The position numbers and the translations under genes are program-made. Positions 43,873 through 52,982 of a DNA stretch of 64,000 nucleotides are shown piece by piece. Each line of letters starts with the position of its first letter. Positions within the stretch are counted from its first letter, which is position 1. The notes under the pieces are model-generated. The model was given only the letters and a program-made list of their open reading frames with translations, made no database searches and had not been told where the DNA came from. The stretch covers positions 6,083,501-6,147,500 of the forward strand of contig NC_012914.1 of assembly GCF_000023585.1 (NCBI RefSeq). Direction: 5' to 3'. This stretch comes from Paenibacillus sp. JDR-2 (GTDB taxonomy: Bacteria; Bacillota; Bacilli; Paenibacillales; Paenibacillaceae).

Positions 43873-45489
43873 TCATGCCTGTTCCGCCGCCGTCCGATGA
43901 CGGTAATCCGTTGGAGATTCCCCCGTATGCTTTTTGAACAGAACGCTGAAATACTGCGCATCGCTATAGCCAGTTCTGGCGGCAATCTCGTAGGTTCGAA
44001 GGCCGGTAAATTTCAGCAGTTCCTTCGCTTTGTCCATCCGTACGGCAGTCGCGTACTCGATAAAGGTTCTGCCGGTGTGGGATTTAAAGGCCGCGCTGAA
44101 ATAGCTGACGCTCATGTGAACCTGCTTGCAGACGGCTTTCACCGATAGATTCTCGTCCTCGTAATGGGATTCCAGATAGGCAATCGCTTCTTCAATCTGT
44201 GACCGGCACTGGTCGTGGCGAGTTGCCGTTACGCTATGAACGGCTTGCCGGCAGGCCGTCTTCAGCCATTCCCCGATCTCTTCCATCGTCCTGAACCGGT
44301 AGATTTCGGTCATCGGGTTAACGCCTTCTCCGAACACCTCGGACTCCTTGCAGCCAATATCGCCAAGCGCCTGCATGACGGCAAGAATGGTTCTTTGAAT
44401 ACGCAAATAGCAGTGATCGATGCTGGTCAGTTCCGCTTTGTTGTACCGGATCAGCGCTTCGATCGCACGCTCTACTTCATCCGCCGTGCCCGTCTTGATT
44501 CCCGCTATTAATTCACGGTCGAACTGGGCCGGATGCCCGGCCGGCGAGCTTCGGCGCTTCTCCATATCCAGAATGCTGATGACGCTGTTGTCGCCAAGCA
44601 CAAGCCGATAGTCCAACGCTGCCGCCGCAGCCTTGCAGGTCTCTCTGATTCCCGTGTAACTATGGACGGTCATGCCGATTCCGACCGAAACTGTCAGCTT
44701 CAGGAATTGAACCGCCGATTGCCGGATACGCTCAGCCAGCTCCTGCGCCTTTTCTTGCAGCAGCTCCTCTCGCTCACCGCCGAGGACGGCCATCACCCGT
44801 TCCTCTCTGCTGCGGAAAACAACGGCTCCGGGCTCCCCGCTAATGATCTCCTGCGCGATATTGTACACGGCAAACCTAAGCAGCTCCCGGTCCGTATCCG
44901 CCCCGCCCTGCTCTTCCAAGCGGTCCGTGTCGATCGCCAACCCCAGATAGCAGGGCCCCTTCAGTTGAATCTGAAAATAATGCAGACGCGACGCAATTTC
45001 CTTCTCGGTTAAGGCCATCGTCGACATCCGCTCGAGGAAGCGTTCCTTGAGGAGCGGCATGCTCTCATGCAGCTGGCTTTGCAGCCGGGCCAGATCCTCC
45101 CGCTCTCTTTTCTCCTCGTCCAGTTCCAGCCGAAGCTTATGCAGCATCGCCGAGAACTCTGCTGCCGTTACCGGCTTCAAGATAAAATCCTTTACCTTCA
45201 GCTTCAGCGCCTGCTGCGCGTATTCGAAATCATCGTATCCGGTAAGGATCACGACCTTTGTCTCCGGATACCGTTCCATAACTTCGCGGGACAAGGCCAG
45301 CCCGTCCATAAACGGCATGTTAATATCCGTCAGCACGATATGCGGCCGCAGCCGTTCGATCTCCTCCAGCGCCTGCACGCCATTCTCGCAATCCGCCACG
45401 CACCGAAAGCCAAGCTCCTCCCATGGTATGCGCTCCCTGATGCCTTCCCTTACGACCGCTTCATCATCCACCAGCAATATCGTATACAA
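43873..45489 (-). CDS. Response regulator, YesN type
   Basis: 538 residues from TTG 45489 behind GGGGGAACG. Receiver with D55 (V-L-T-D-I-N-M-P), a middle region, and an AraC domain at the C-terminus (V-K-A-V-C-K-Q-V-H-M-S-V-S-Y-F-S; A-A-R-T-G-Y-S-D-A-Q-Y-F-S). It should be phosphorylated by the kinase 9 bases downstream and activate the ribose-type importer operon. First gene of its operon. Confidence 0.92.
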   Translation of the reverse strand: MYTILLVDDEAVVREGIRERIPWEELGFRCVADCENGVQALEEIERLRPHIVLTDINMPFMDGLALSREVMERYPETKVVILTGYDDFEYAQQALKLKVKDFILKPVTAAEFSAMLHKLRLELDEEKREREDLARLQSQLHESMPLLKERFLERMSTMALTEKEIASRLHYFQIQLKGPCYLGLAIDTDRLEEQGGADTDRELLRFAVYNIAQEIISGEPGAVVFRSREERVMAVLGGEREELLQEKAQELAERIRQSAVQFLKLTVSVGIGMTVHSYTGIRETCKAAAAALDYRLVLGDNSVISILDMEKRRSSPAGHPAQFDRELIAGIKTGTADEVERAIEALIRYNKAELTSIDHCYLRIQRTILAVMQALGDIGCKESEVFGEGVNPMTEIYRFRTMEEIGEWLKTACRQAVHSVTATRHDQCRSQIEEAIAYLESHYEDENLSVKAVCKQVHMSVSYFSAAFKSHTGRTFIEYATAVRMDKAKELLKFTGLRTYEIAARTGYSDAQYFSVLFKKHTGESPTDYRHRTAAEQA

Positions 45490-45562
45490 GGTCGTTCCCC
45501 CTATTGCCTATCAGGATTGGAATTGTATGCGCTTTTATTATAGTCAGCGAAATAGAATTCCG

Positions 45563-45620
45563 GCAATGAGGAAAAAGAACAGCGCAAAAAAACCTCACTG
45601 TCAGTGAGGTTCCTCATTGC
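45563..45620 (-). terminator. Two-layer hairpin terminator after the PaaX gene
   Basis: Outer arms GCAATGAGGAA/TTCCTCATTGC (45563-45573, 45610-45620) enclose an inner perfect hairpin AACCTCACTG/CAGTGAGGTT with six or seven T on the minus strand. The outer arms may form an alternative, competing structure. Confidence 0.75.
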
Positions 45621-45636
45621 TCATTCGGCATCTCCG

Positions 45637-46458
45637 CTAGCGCCCGAGGAAATGCTCCACAAAGGCGCGGTAAGGCGATTGCTCGGGTATCGCTTGCGCG
45701 ATTTGGCGCAGGCTCCCCTGAAACTGCTTCATTTGCCGCTTTCCTGTCCAATCGTCCGGAAGCAGCGGATCCGGGAGCATGGGATCGCGCAAACCAAGCT
45801 CCGCAATGATCTCGCCCAATTCGAGAAAAAGGACAAATAATTGCAGTCCGTCCTCATCTCCCGTATGTTCAAGCCCCTTGAGAACAGGTACCAGGTGCTC
45901 CTGCAACCACCGGTCTTTGTCCCGGTACAACGCCTGCAGCTCCTTAAGCGGCCATAGACGGAAGCAGTGCTCCTGCGTAATGCCGTTATGTACAATCCTT
46001 GTACTCGCAACCGTTATATATCCGGCAACTTCGCATTGCCGGCCGAGCCGGATGACCTCGTCCCGGTAATCCCATGGCGAGACATAGACGCTTTTATAAA
46101 GCGAGCCAAATCCCAGCTGCAACAGCTCCGATCGGAAGCTATCCCTTCTGCGGCGCTCCGATTCCGGAATCTCGAACATAACCATGCACCATTGCCCGTC
46201 CCACTCCTTTTCGTATAAACCGGGCTTAGCGTTAATGATCCGGATGAATTTCTCGCCAAGAGGCGTTGCCTTGTATCGGGAACGTTCCGCCGATTCGGCA
46301 TAGCCTTCCTTCTTCAGCCTGGAAAGAGCGTTGCGCACAATCTGATGGGAGATGCCCCGCGCTTCATACACCTCGATAAGCCTGCTGACGGCTGCGCCCG
46401 ATCCGGCTCCATCCCCGCTGGTCAGGAGATACAGCAACTGTTTCTCTATCGATAACAA
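45637..46458 (-). CDS. PaaX-family transcriptional regulator
   Basis: 273 residues from TTG 46458, which follows AAAGGAG; the frame could be extended upstream through AT-rich DNA but the family starts here (L-S-I-E-K-Q-L-L-Y-L-L). N-terminal winged helix, central domain W-C-M-V-M-F-E-I-P-E-S-E-R-R-x-R-D-S-F-R, and the PaaX C-terminal domain. PaaX of E. coli represses phenylacetate catabolism with phenylacetyl-CoA as inducer. No paa genes are seen here, so the target is unclear; the inverted repeat at 46498-46518 suggests self-control. Confidence 0.85.
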   Translation of the reverse strand: MLSIEKQLLYLLTSGDGAGSGAAVSRLIEVYEARGISHQIVRNALSRLKKEGYAESAERSRYKATPLGEKFIRIINAKPGLYEKEWDGQWCMVMFEIPESERRRRDSFRSELLQLGFGSLYKSVYVSPWDYRDEVIRLGRQCEVAGYITVASTRIVHNGITQEHCFRLWPLKELQALYRDKDRWLQEHLVPVLKGLEHTGDEDGLQLFVLFLELGEIIAELGLRDPMLPDPLLPDDWTGKRQMKQFQGSLRQIAQAIPEQSPYRAFVEHFLGR

Positions 46459-46497
46459 AGGCCCCACGGCTCCTTTGACAAAAATAAACAAAAAAGA

Positions 46498-46518
46498 TTG
46501 ACATTTATTCACTGTCAA
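46498..46518. promoter_or_regulatory. Inverted repeat upstream of the PaaX gene
   Basis: TTGACA and TGTCAA (46498-46503, 46513-46518) are exact inverted repeats with a 9-base spacer, 40 bases upstream of the PaaX start. Possible operator; TTGACA also reads as a -35 box toward the plus strand, with TATAAC downstream. Confidence 0.45.
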
Positions 46519-46578
46519 TAATATAACATAAATATAAACGTTCGTATATAAATTGATTATAAAATTCGTTTTGAAAGC

Positions 46579-46858
46579 GAGGCCCCACTTTGGCGCGTCC
46601 ATCTGACGCCAGCCCTTCATACTTCATCCGCCCTATCCGAGGATGGCCGGATCGTCTATACCGGATCACCGGTCGGAATTATTCTCCAGATAGACGGAAT
46701 TACCCTCTATCATGCGGGAGATACGGGATTGTTCGGCGATATGCGACTGACCCATCATTAAGCAGGATGCCTCTCATTTCGTTCAAATGCTTCTGCAGCA
46801 AGGGCTTGCCGGCCAAGTACTTGCACCCGGGGAGCAGGTTGTCATTCACTCAAGCTAA
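46579..46858 (+). pseudogene. Remnant of a UPF0173 metal-dependent hydrolase
   Basis: Two pieces of one protein in different frames. Piece 1 (46579-46761) reads R-V-H-L-T-P-A-L-H-T-S-S-A, then L-Y-H-A-G-D-T-G-L-F-G-D-M, the metal-binding core of the UPF0173 (YtkL-like) beta-lactamase-fold hydrolases, and stops. Piece 2, ending in TAA 46858, reads L-L-Q-Q-G-L-A-G-Q-V-L-A-P-G-E-Q, the family's C-terminus. The N-terminal half and the part between the pieces (around 70 residues) are gone. A decayed gene, not expressed as a working enzyme. Confidence 0.8.
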
Positions 46859-46885
46859 TCAATAGCTAATCAAAAGCTAATCAAA
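46853..46885. repeat. Three tandem 11-bp repeats
   Basis: AGCTAATCAA(T/A) occurs three times in a row, starting inside the stop of the pseudogene and ending at the ribosome binding site of the AEC transporter. Slippage-prone and may vary between strains. Confidence 0.8.
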
Positions 46886-46898
46886 GGAGATGCTCTCA

Positions 46899-47828
46899 TT
46901 GAATAATATATGGCATACATTCCTCTACATTATCGTTCCGATTCTTATTCCGCTGGCCATCGGCGCATGGCTTCACCGCAAATTCAAGTTCGAGCTTGGC
47001 GGCTTCTCCAAGATGCTCATGTATTACTACATTCCCGCGCTTGCCTTCGTAAAAGTATACGAAGCCGAGCTGACCGCTTCCTTGGTGGGTACCATTTTCC
47101 TGTTCCTCGCCGCGCAGTTCATCCTAATCGTCCTGCTCGGTCATGGCGTAAGCCGGATGCTTCGCCATCCCAAGCCGCTTGCCGCGAGCTTCTCCAACAG
47201 TATCGCTTTAACGAATAATGGCAATGTCGGTATCCCCGTTAATGCCATGGCGTTCAAACATGATCCGTTTGCGATGTCGATACAGATGATGGTCGTGACC
47301 TTTGAGCTGTTCGCCACCTTTACCTTTGGTCTGCTTAATGCCAGCAGAGCGGCAAGCGGCCTTAAGAACTCATTGCTGCAATTTGCCAAAACGCCTGTAT
47401 TATATGCCATTATTGCAGGTACTCTTCTGCGGATCGCCCACATTCCTATGCCGGAGCCTCTTCTGACGCCTTTATCGACCATTGCCGACGGGATGCTCAG
47501 CTTCGCATTACTCACGATTGGCGCACAGATGGCTTCCACGATGCTGTCACTCCATACGATTACCGTCTTATGGAGCAGTCTCATCCGGCTAGCGGCAGCT
47601 CCCGTTATAGCCTGGCTGCTTCTTGAGCTCATGCATGTACAAGGCGTTACGGCGCAGGCACTCTTTATCGCAAGCGCGATTCCGACTAGCCGCAACAGTG
47701 CCGCGCTTGCCCTTGAGTACAACAATGAGCCTGGCTTTGCCGCCCAGGCCGTGTTGTTCTCCACCTTGCTCAGCAGCGTTACGCTAACGATCATCATCCA
47801 GCTGTCGGGTACGCTCTTCCCGGCATAA
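46899..47828 (+). CDS. AEC family transporter (auxin efflux carrier fold)
   Basis: 309 residues, ten helices in two inverted repeats of five, with conserved N-N-G-N-V-G-I-P in helix 4 and a matching helix 9 region (S-A-I-P-T-S-R-N-S-A). Bacterial members move dicarboxylates such as malate or malonate, or are uncharacterised. Start: the ATG at 46890 directly abuts AAAGGAG and is too close; TTG 46899, nine bases further, is preferred. No partner genes. Confidence 0.88.
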   Translation: MNNIWHTFLYIIVPILIPLAIGAWLHRKFKFELGGFSKMLMYYYIPALAFVKVYEAELTASLVGTIFLFLAAQFILIVLLGHGVSRMLRHPKPLAASFSNSIALTNNGNVGIPVNAMAFKHDPFAMSIQMMVVTFELFATFTFGLLNASRAASGLKNSLLQFAKTPVLYAIIAGTLLRIAHIPMPEPLLTPLSTIADGMLSFALLTIGAQMASTMLSLHTITVLWSSLIRLAAAPVIAWLLLELMHVQGVTAQALFIASAIPTSRNSAALALEYNNEPGFAAQAVLFSTLLSSVTLTIIIQLSGTLFPA

Positions 47829-47839
47829 CCATGCTGTTC

Positions 47840-49528
47840 CTACTCCGTCGGTGCCACCGCCAGCTGGAGCTCGCGCTCCAGCTCCCCGGCATAAGCAGCG
47901 CTTATGCCGGCGGACCAGCCGAATAGCTCCGCCATATAACGGTGCACGCCGTCCTTCCAGCGGATGACACGGCTGCGGTCGAACAGGAGGCTGCCGCTCC
48001 GGCGGATCCAGAAGTCGACCGGCTTGCAGGCCATCTCGTGGCGGATCGCATACAACAGCTCCAGCAGAAGCGTAACCGGAAGCTTTCGGCGGATCGCTTC
48101 TTCCTGCGCTTCGGACATAAGGCTGATCACGGTATCGATGTTGGAACCGAACCGTCGGACAAGCCGTTCCGCATCGGAGCCGGCGAGCCCCGCCGTGACG
48201 GCAGCCGCCGCTTTATCCGCGATAAATCGCTCATACCCTCCCGCGCCGCCAACGTCGCCTCCCGAGATCGGAAGCGTCTTCGTTTGGCTTGAGCCAATAT
48301 TGACGCGCCCGGCTTTGGCGAGCTGCTCTGCCGCCTGATCCATAACGGTCTCGGCCATTTTCCGGTAGCCGGTCAGCTTGCCGCCTGCCATGGAGAGAAG
48401 GCCCGAAGGCGATACCAGTACCTCGTCGCGCCGCGAAATCTCGGAAGGGTCTTTCCCTTCCTGGTGAATAAGCGGCCGTACGCCTGCCCAGCTGGACTCC
48501 ACATCCTCGGCTTTCAGCCCAAGCGTAGGGAACATACCGTTAGCCGCTTTCAAAATATACTGGCGGTCTGCAGCCGTCATCCGAGGATGGACAAGGTCCT
48601 CCTTGTAATCGGTATCGGTTGTGCCGATATACGTCTTTCCGTCGCGGGGAATCGCAAACAGCATCCGGCCGTCCGCCGAGTCGAAGTAGATCGCCTGACC
48701 AAGCGGGAACCTTTTCTGGTCGAATACGAGATGGACGCCTTTCGTATGATGGAGCGTCTTCCCTTTCTTGGATCCGTCCTTCTCCCGTATCGTATCTACC
48801 CAAGGACCGGCAGCATTAATAGTAACCTTCGCCTTCACTTGTCCCATGTTGCCCGTCAGTTGATCCCTCAGCTCCGCACCGGCGATCCGCCCGTTCTCGT
48901 ACAACAGCGATTCGGCCTTCACGTAAGAGAGCGCGCATGCTCCCAGATCGAAGGCTTTTTTCATCACTTCAATCGTTAATCTGGCATCATCGGTACGATA
49001 TTCGACATAATAGCCGCCGCCCTTCAGGCCTTTCCGCTTCAGAAGCGGCTCGCGCGTGACCGTCTCGTCCGTTCCAAGCATTTTTCGCCGCTCGGCGCGT
49101 TTGACTCCAGCCAGAAAATCATACAAACGAAGCCCAAGCGAAGTACTAAACTTCCCGAAGCTGCCGCCTTTATAGATCGGGAGCAGCATCCATTCCGGCG
49201 TTGTCACATGCGGCCCGTTCTCGTACACAATGGCGCGTTCCTTGCCGACCTCGGCTACAACTCCGATCTCGAGCTGCTTCAAGTAACGCAGACCGCCATG
49301 CACCAGCTTGGTCGAACGGCTTGACGTACCCGCGGCAAAATCCTGCATCTCCACCAGCGCCGTCTTTAATCCCCGCGTAACCGCGTCAAGCGCGATCCCC
49401 GCCCCGGTAATGCCTCCGCCGATAATAAGCAGATCGTATTCCTCCGCCTGCAGCCGCCCGAACTGCTCCTCTCTCTTTAGAGCGTTAAATAAAGCTGGTC
49501 CTCCCCCATGCCCGTTCCCGCTTGCCAT
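47840..49528 (-). CDS. glpD: Aerobic glycerol-3-phosphate dehydrogenase
   Basis: 562 residues, FAD enzyme. Dinucleotide-binding G-G-G-I-T-G-A-G-I-A-L-D-A-V-T-R-G at residues 37-53 and the family block T-S-S-R-S-T-K-L-V-H-G-G-L-R-Y-L are present. It oxidises glycerol-3-phosphate to dihydroxyacetone phosphate and passes electrons to menaquinone at the membrane. It follows glpK in the same direction, separated by 160 bases; no glpF or glpP is in the window. Confidence 0.95.
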   Translation of the reverse strand: MASGNGHGGGPALFNALKREEQFGRLQAEEYDLLIIGGGITGAGIALDAVTRGLKTALVEMQDFAAGTSSRSTKLVHGGLRYLKQLEIGVVAEVGKERAIVYENGPHVTTPEWMLLPIYKGGSFGKFSTSLGLRLYDFLAGVKRAERRKMLGTDETVTREPLLKRKGLKGGGYYVEYRTDDARLTIEVMKKAFDLGACALSYVKAESLLYENGRIAGAELRDQLTGNMGQVKAKVTINAAGPWVDTIREKDGSKKGKTLHHTKGVHLVFDQKRFPLGQAIYFDSADGRMLFAIPRDGKTYIGTTDTDYKEDLVHPRMTAADRQYILKAANGMFPTLGLKAEDVESSWAGVRPLIHQEGKDPSEISRRDEVLVSPSGLLSMAGGKLTGYRKMAETVMDQAAEQLAKAGRVNIGSSQTKTLPISGGDVGGAGGYERFIADKAAAAVTAGLAGSDAERLVRRFGSNIDTVISLMSEAQEEAIRRKLPVTLLLELLYAIRHEMACKPVDFWIRRSGSLLFDRSRVIRWKDGVHRYMAELFGWSAGISAAYAGELERELQLAVAPTE

Positions 49529-49643
49529 TACGAACAGCTCCTATCGCAAATTCTTTATCTTTGTTCCAAGGTGAAACGGCTAACGCCTCCTTGGCGAAGT
49601 GCGTTTCAATCCGAATCTAAAAAGAAAACCGCGAACATTTCTC

Positions 49644-49665
49644 CATTATGCTATTACGCATAATG
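49644..49665 (-). terminator. Hairpin between glpK and glpD
   Basis: CATTATGC and GCATAATG pair around a 6-base loop, about 25 bases after the glpK stop. A T-rich stretch follows on the minus strand only after 15 bases, so it may be a weak terminator or attenuator before glpD. Confidence 0.45.
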
Positions 49666-49688
49666 AAGAACTGCCACGGTCTATTTCC

Positions 49689-51185
49689 TTATCGAAAAGC
49701 CATTGCCGCCTTTACCGCCTTTTGCCAACCGGCATACAGCTGATCCACCCGTTCCTGTGCCATCGCCGGCTCAAAAACAAGGTCCAGCCGCCGCTGCTCC
49801 AGAATCTCCCCGCGGCCCTGCCAATAGCCAACCGCAAGCCCCGCCAAATAAGCGGCGCCAAGCGCTGTTGTCTCACTGATGACCGGCCGTTCGACCGGCA
49901 CGCCAAGCAGATCGCTCTGGAACTGCATGAGCAAATTGTTGCGGATCGCGCCGCCGTCCACGCATAGCGTTTGCAGCGGAATGCCCGCCGACTGCTCCAT
50001 CGCGTCCAGCACATCCTTCGTCTGATACGCAATCGACTCAAGCGTTGCCCGGACAAAATGCTCGCGCCGCGTCCCGCGCGTCATGCCGAATACCGCGCCG
50101 CGGACCTCGCTGTCCCAATAAGGCGTCCCTAGTCCGACAAAGGCCGGAACAACGTAAACGCCTTCCGTCGAATCCACGGCAGAAGCCAGCTTTTCGCTCT
50201 CCTCCGAGGACTCGATTAATTCCATGCCGTCGCGAAGCCACTGTACCGCCGAACCGGCTACAAAGACGCTGCCTTCAAGCGCGTATTCCACCTGTCCGTC
50301 TAAGCCCCAGGCAATGGTCGTAAGCAGGCCATGCTCCGAACGGATCGGCTCCGTGCCGGTGTTCATCAGCATAAAACAGCCGGTGCCGTACGTGTTTTTC
50401 GCTTCGCCCTTTTCAAAGCATCCATGCCCAAACAAAGCGGCCTGCTGGTCGCCCGCCGCGCCCGCGATAGCAATAGGCCCGCCAAACAGCGCCGCTTCCG
50501 TTTCGCCGTACACCTCGGAAGAAGAGCGCACCTCCGGCAGCATGGAAGCCGGAATGTCCAGCCATTCGAGCAGGTCGGCATCCCACTTCAGCTCATGGAT
50601 GTTGTACAGCAGCGTCCGCGACGCATTCGAATAGTCCGTCACGTGAACCGCTCCGCCGGTCAGCTTCCAGATCAGCCAGCTGTCCACGGTGCCGAATAAC
50701 AACTCGCCGGCCGCGGCTTTTTCACGCGCTCCCGTTACCTCGTTAAGCACCCATTTCGCCTTTGTTCCGGAGAAATAGGGGTCGATCAGGAGCCCTGTTT
50801 TCTCCCGGATCGGCATCTCATGTCCTGCTTCCTTCAAGGCTTCGCAAATGCCCGAAGTCTGGCGCGATTGCCAGACGACGGCGTTATAGACGGGCTTCCC
50901 CGTCATTTTGTCCCAGATTATCGTCGTCTCCCGCTGATTGGAGATACCGATCGCGGCGATGCGATCCGCCTCCAAGCCTTCCTTCGCAAGCAGCTCGCGA
51001 ATTACCTTCAGCGAGGTTTCCCACAGCTGCTCGGCGTCCTGCTCTACCCAGCCCGGATGCGGGAACGTGCAGTCCACCGCCGTCTGGGCAACCGCGCGCG
51101 GGTTCCCCGCTTTATCGAATAAAATCGCACGTGTGCTCGTTGTTCCTTGGTCCAGCGCGATGATATAGGTTTCCTGCTGCGTCAT
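49689..51185 (-). CDS. glpK: Glycerol kinase
   Basis: 498 residues from ATG 51185 behind AAAAAGGGGAT. FGGY family with A-L-D-Q-G-T-T-S-T-R, E-Q-D-A-E-Q-L-W, the substrate region I-S-N-Q-R-E-T and N-T-Y-G-T-G. Phosphorylates glycerol to glycerol-3-phosphate in the cytoplasm, the step before GlpD. In related Bacilli the enzyme is activated by HPr phosphorylation, not tested here. Confidence 0.95.
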   Translation of the reverse strand: MTQQETYIIALDQGTTSTRAILFDKAGNPRAVAQTAVDCTFPHPGWVEQDAEQLWETSLKVIRELLAKEGLEADRIAAIGISNQRETTIIWDKMTGKPVYNAVVWQSRQTSGICEALKEAGHEMPIREKTGLLIDPYFSGTKAKWVLNEVTGAREKAAAGELLFGTVDSWLIWKLTGGAVHVTDYSNASRTLLYNIHELKWDADLLEWLDIPASMLPEVRSSSEVYGETEAALFGGPIAIAGAAGDQQAALFGHGCFEKGEAKNTYGTGCFMLMNTGTEPIRSEHGLLTTIAWGLDGQVEYALEGSVFVAGSAVQWLRDGMELIESSEESEKLASAVDSTEGVYVVPAFVGLGTPYWDSEVRGAVFGMTRGTRREHFVRATLESIAYQTKDVLDAMEQSAGIPLQTLCVDGGAIRNNLLMQFQSDLLGVPVERPVISETTALGAAYLAGLAVGYWQGRGEILEQRRLDLVFEPAMAQERVDQLYAGWQKAVKAAMAFR

Positions 51186-51297
51186 AATGATCGATCCCCT
51201 TTTTCCATGAATCCTGCATTCCCAAGTACCCGCTTCCACTATTGTATTCTATTCGGGGCGCTGAGCCAAACTCCCTTTGCTGGACGCTTACATTCCT

Positions 51298-52845
51298 TTA
51301 ATACCTCTCCGATACGATCTTCGCCTGCGTGAACAGAAGCAGGTAATCGCGGCCGCCTGCCTTCGAATCCGTACCCGACATATTGAACCCGCCAAACGGA
51401 TGGGCGCCAACAAGCGCACCCGTGCATTTGCGGTTTAAATACAAATTGCCTGCCATAAATTCGCGCCGGGCTTGCTCCAAATGCGCCCGGTTTCTCGAAA
51501 TCACGGCTCCCGTCAAGCCGAACTCCGTATTGTTCGCGATCTCAAGAGCGTTCTCGAATGATTTTGCCCTCGTAAAAGCAAGCACCGGACCAAAAATCTC
51601 CTCCAGCGAGATGCGGGCATTGGCGTCTACATCGGCAAATATCGTAGGCTCGATAAAATAACCAACCGAATCATCGGACGCTCCCCCGGCAACCAGCCTA
51701 CCTTCTCCCTTGCCGATCTCGATATACTCCTGGATTTTGCGGAAGGCCTTGTCATCGATAACGGCCCCTACATTCGTAGTGGCGTCCGCAGGATCGCCTA
51801 CCGTAAGCCGGTTGGTCCGGTCCAGAACCTTCGCAAGCACCTCGTCGTACACCGCTTCGTGGACGATCGCTCTGGAGCAGGCGGAGCATTTTTGCCCGGA
51901 AAAGCCAAAGGCCGCAGCCACAATCGAATCCGCGGCCAGGTCAAGATCCGCTTCCGCATCCACGATAATCGCGTCTTTTCCGCCCATTTCGGCAATCACG
52001 CGCTTGATCCATTTTTGCCCCGGCTGCGTCTTTGCCGCCCGTTCGTTGATCCTTAGCCCAACCTCGCGGGAACCGGTAAAGCTGACGAACCGCGTCAGCG
52101 GATGATCTACCAAATAATCGCCAACCTCGCTGCCGGGTCCCGGCAAATAATTAACGACGCCGGCAGGGACGCCGGCTTCTTCAAGCAGCTCGAAAAACTG
52201 CGCCGCAATAACCGACGTTGGGCTGGCCGGCTTCAAGACAACCGTATTGCCGCATACGAGAGCGGCTGTAGTCATGCCCGCCATAATCGCGAGAGGGAAA
52301 TTCCAGGGCGGAATGACAATACCGACGCCAAGCGGAATATAATAAAGTTGATTCTCCTCATCGTCAAGAGGAGTTAGAGGCTGCGGCTTGCTTATACGCT
52401 GCAGCTCACGCGCGTAGAATTCCATAAAATCAATCGCTTCCGCCGTATCCGCATCGGCCTCGGCGCGCGTTTTGCCCGCTTCAACCGTCATCCATGCGGA
52501 GAACTCATGCTTGCGCCGCCGCAGCAGCGCCGCTGCTTTATATAAATACCTGGCCCGCTCGCTTGGCTCGGTATACTTCCAGCTGTCGAAGGTGCGAGCC
52601 GCTGTCTGAATGGCCTCTTCCGCAAGACTGGCATCCGCTTGGGAGACCACGCCGATCACCTGATTTTTGGAGGCTGGATTCGTGGACGGCAATGTCCGCG
52701 TTGTCGTAATCCGGCGGCCTCCGATCACAAGCGGATACTCCCTGCCCAGCTTGGATCTCACCGTTTCAAGCGCCGCATCGTACGCCTTGTTATTTGCTTC
52801 CGACTGAAAGTTCGTAAAAGGCTCATTCTTAAACGTTGCCCTCAT
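51298..52845 (-). CDS. pruA: 1-pyrroline-5-carboxylate (L-glutamate gamma-semialdehyde) dehydrogenase
   Basis: 515 residues from ATG 52845 (AAGGGGGATG upstream). ALDH superfamily; the RocA/PutC type is shown by length, E-M-G-G-K-D-A as catalytic Glu region and G-F-S-G-Q-K-C-S-A-C-S-R with the nucleophilic cysteine. It oxidises P5C to glutamate with NAD. Divergent from proline dehydrogenase, its metabolic partner, with about 135 bases for shared control. Confidence 0.94.
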   Translation of the reverse strand: MRATFKNEPFTNFQSEANNKAYDAALETVRSKLGREYPLVIGGRRITTTRTLPSTNPASKNQVIGVVSQADASLAEEAIQTAARTFDSWKYTEPSERARYLYKAAALLRRRKHEFSAWMTVEAGKTRAEADADTAEAIDFMEFYARELQRISKPQPLTPLDDEENQLYYIPLGVGIVIPPWNFPLAIMAGMTTAALVCGNTVVLKPASPTSVIAAQFFELLEEAGVPAGVVNYLPGPGSEVGDYLVDHPLTRFVSFTGSREVGLRINERAAKTQPGQKWIKRVIAEMGGKDAIIVDAEADLDLAADSIVAAAFGFSGQKCSACSRAIVHEAVYDEVLAKVLDRTNRLTVGDPADATTNVGAVIDDKAFRKIQEYIEIGKGEGRLVAGGASDDSVGYFIEPTIFADVDANARISLEEIFGPVLAFTRAKSFENALEIANNTEFGLTGAVISRNRAHLEQARREFMAGNLYLNRKCTGALVGAHPFGGFNMSGTDSKAGGRDYLLLFTQAKIVSERY

Positions 52846-52982
52846 ACCCGCATCCCCCTTCGATACATGCTCACTATTCCATTTATAGTTCATCCGGCAG
52901 GACGTTATGTGTTTTAACTGGAAGTCTGGCAAGTAAGAATCTATGCCGGACTTCTCGGTAATCGAGAGAGGAGCGATAGACA

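Noticed and set aside
46590..46865. A 91-codon plus-strand frame starting at 46590
   Set aside because: It is out of phase with the recognisable UPF0173 remnants, which are in the other two frames.
49529..49688. A GlpP-type antiterminator leader before glpD
   Set aside because: A hairpin exists, but it lacks the T-run and the conserved leader features expected for GlpP control; kept only as a weak hairpin.
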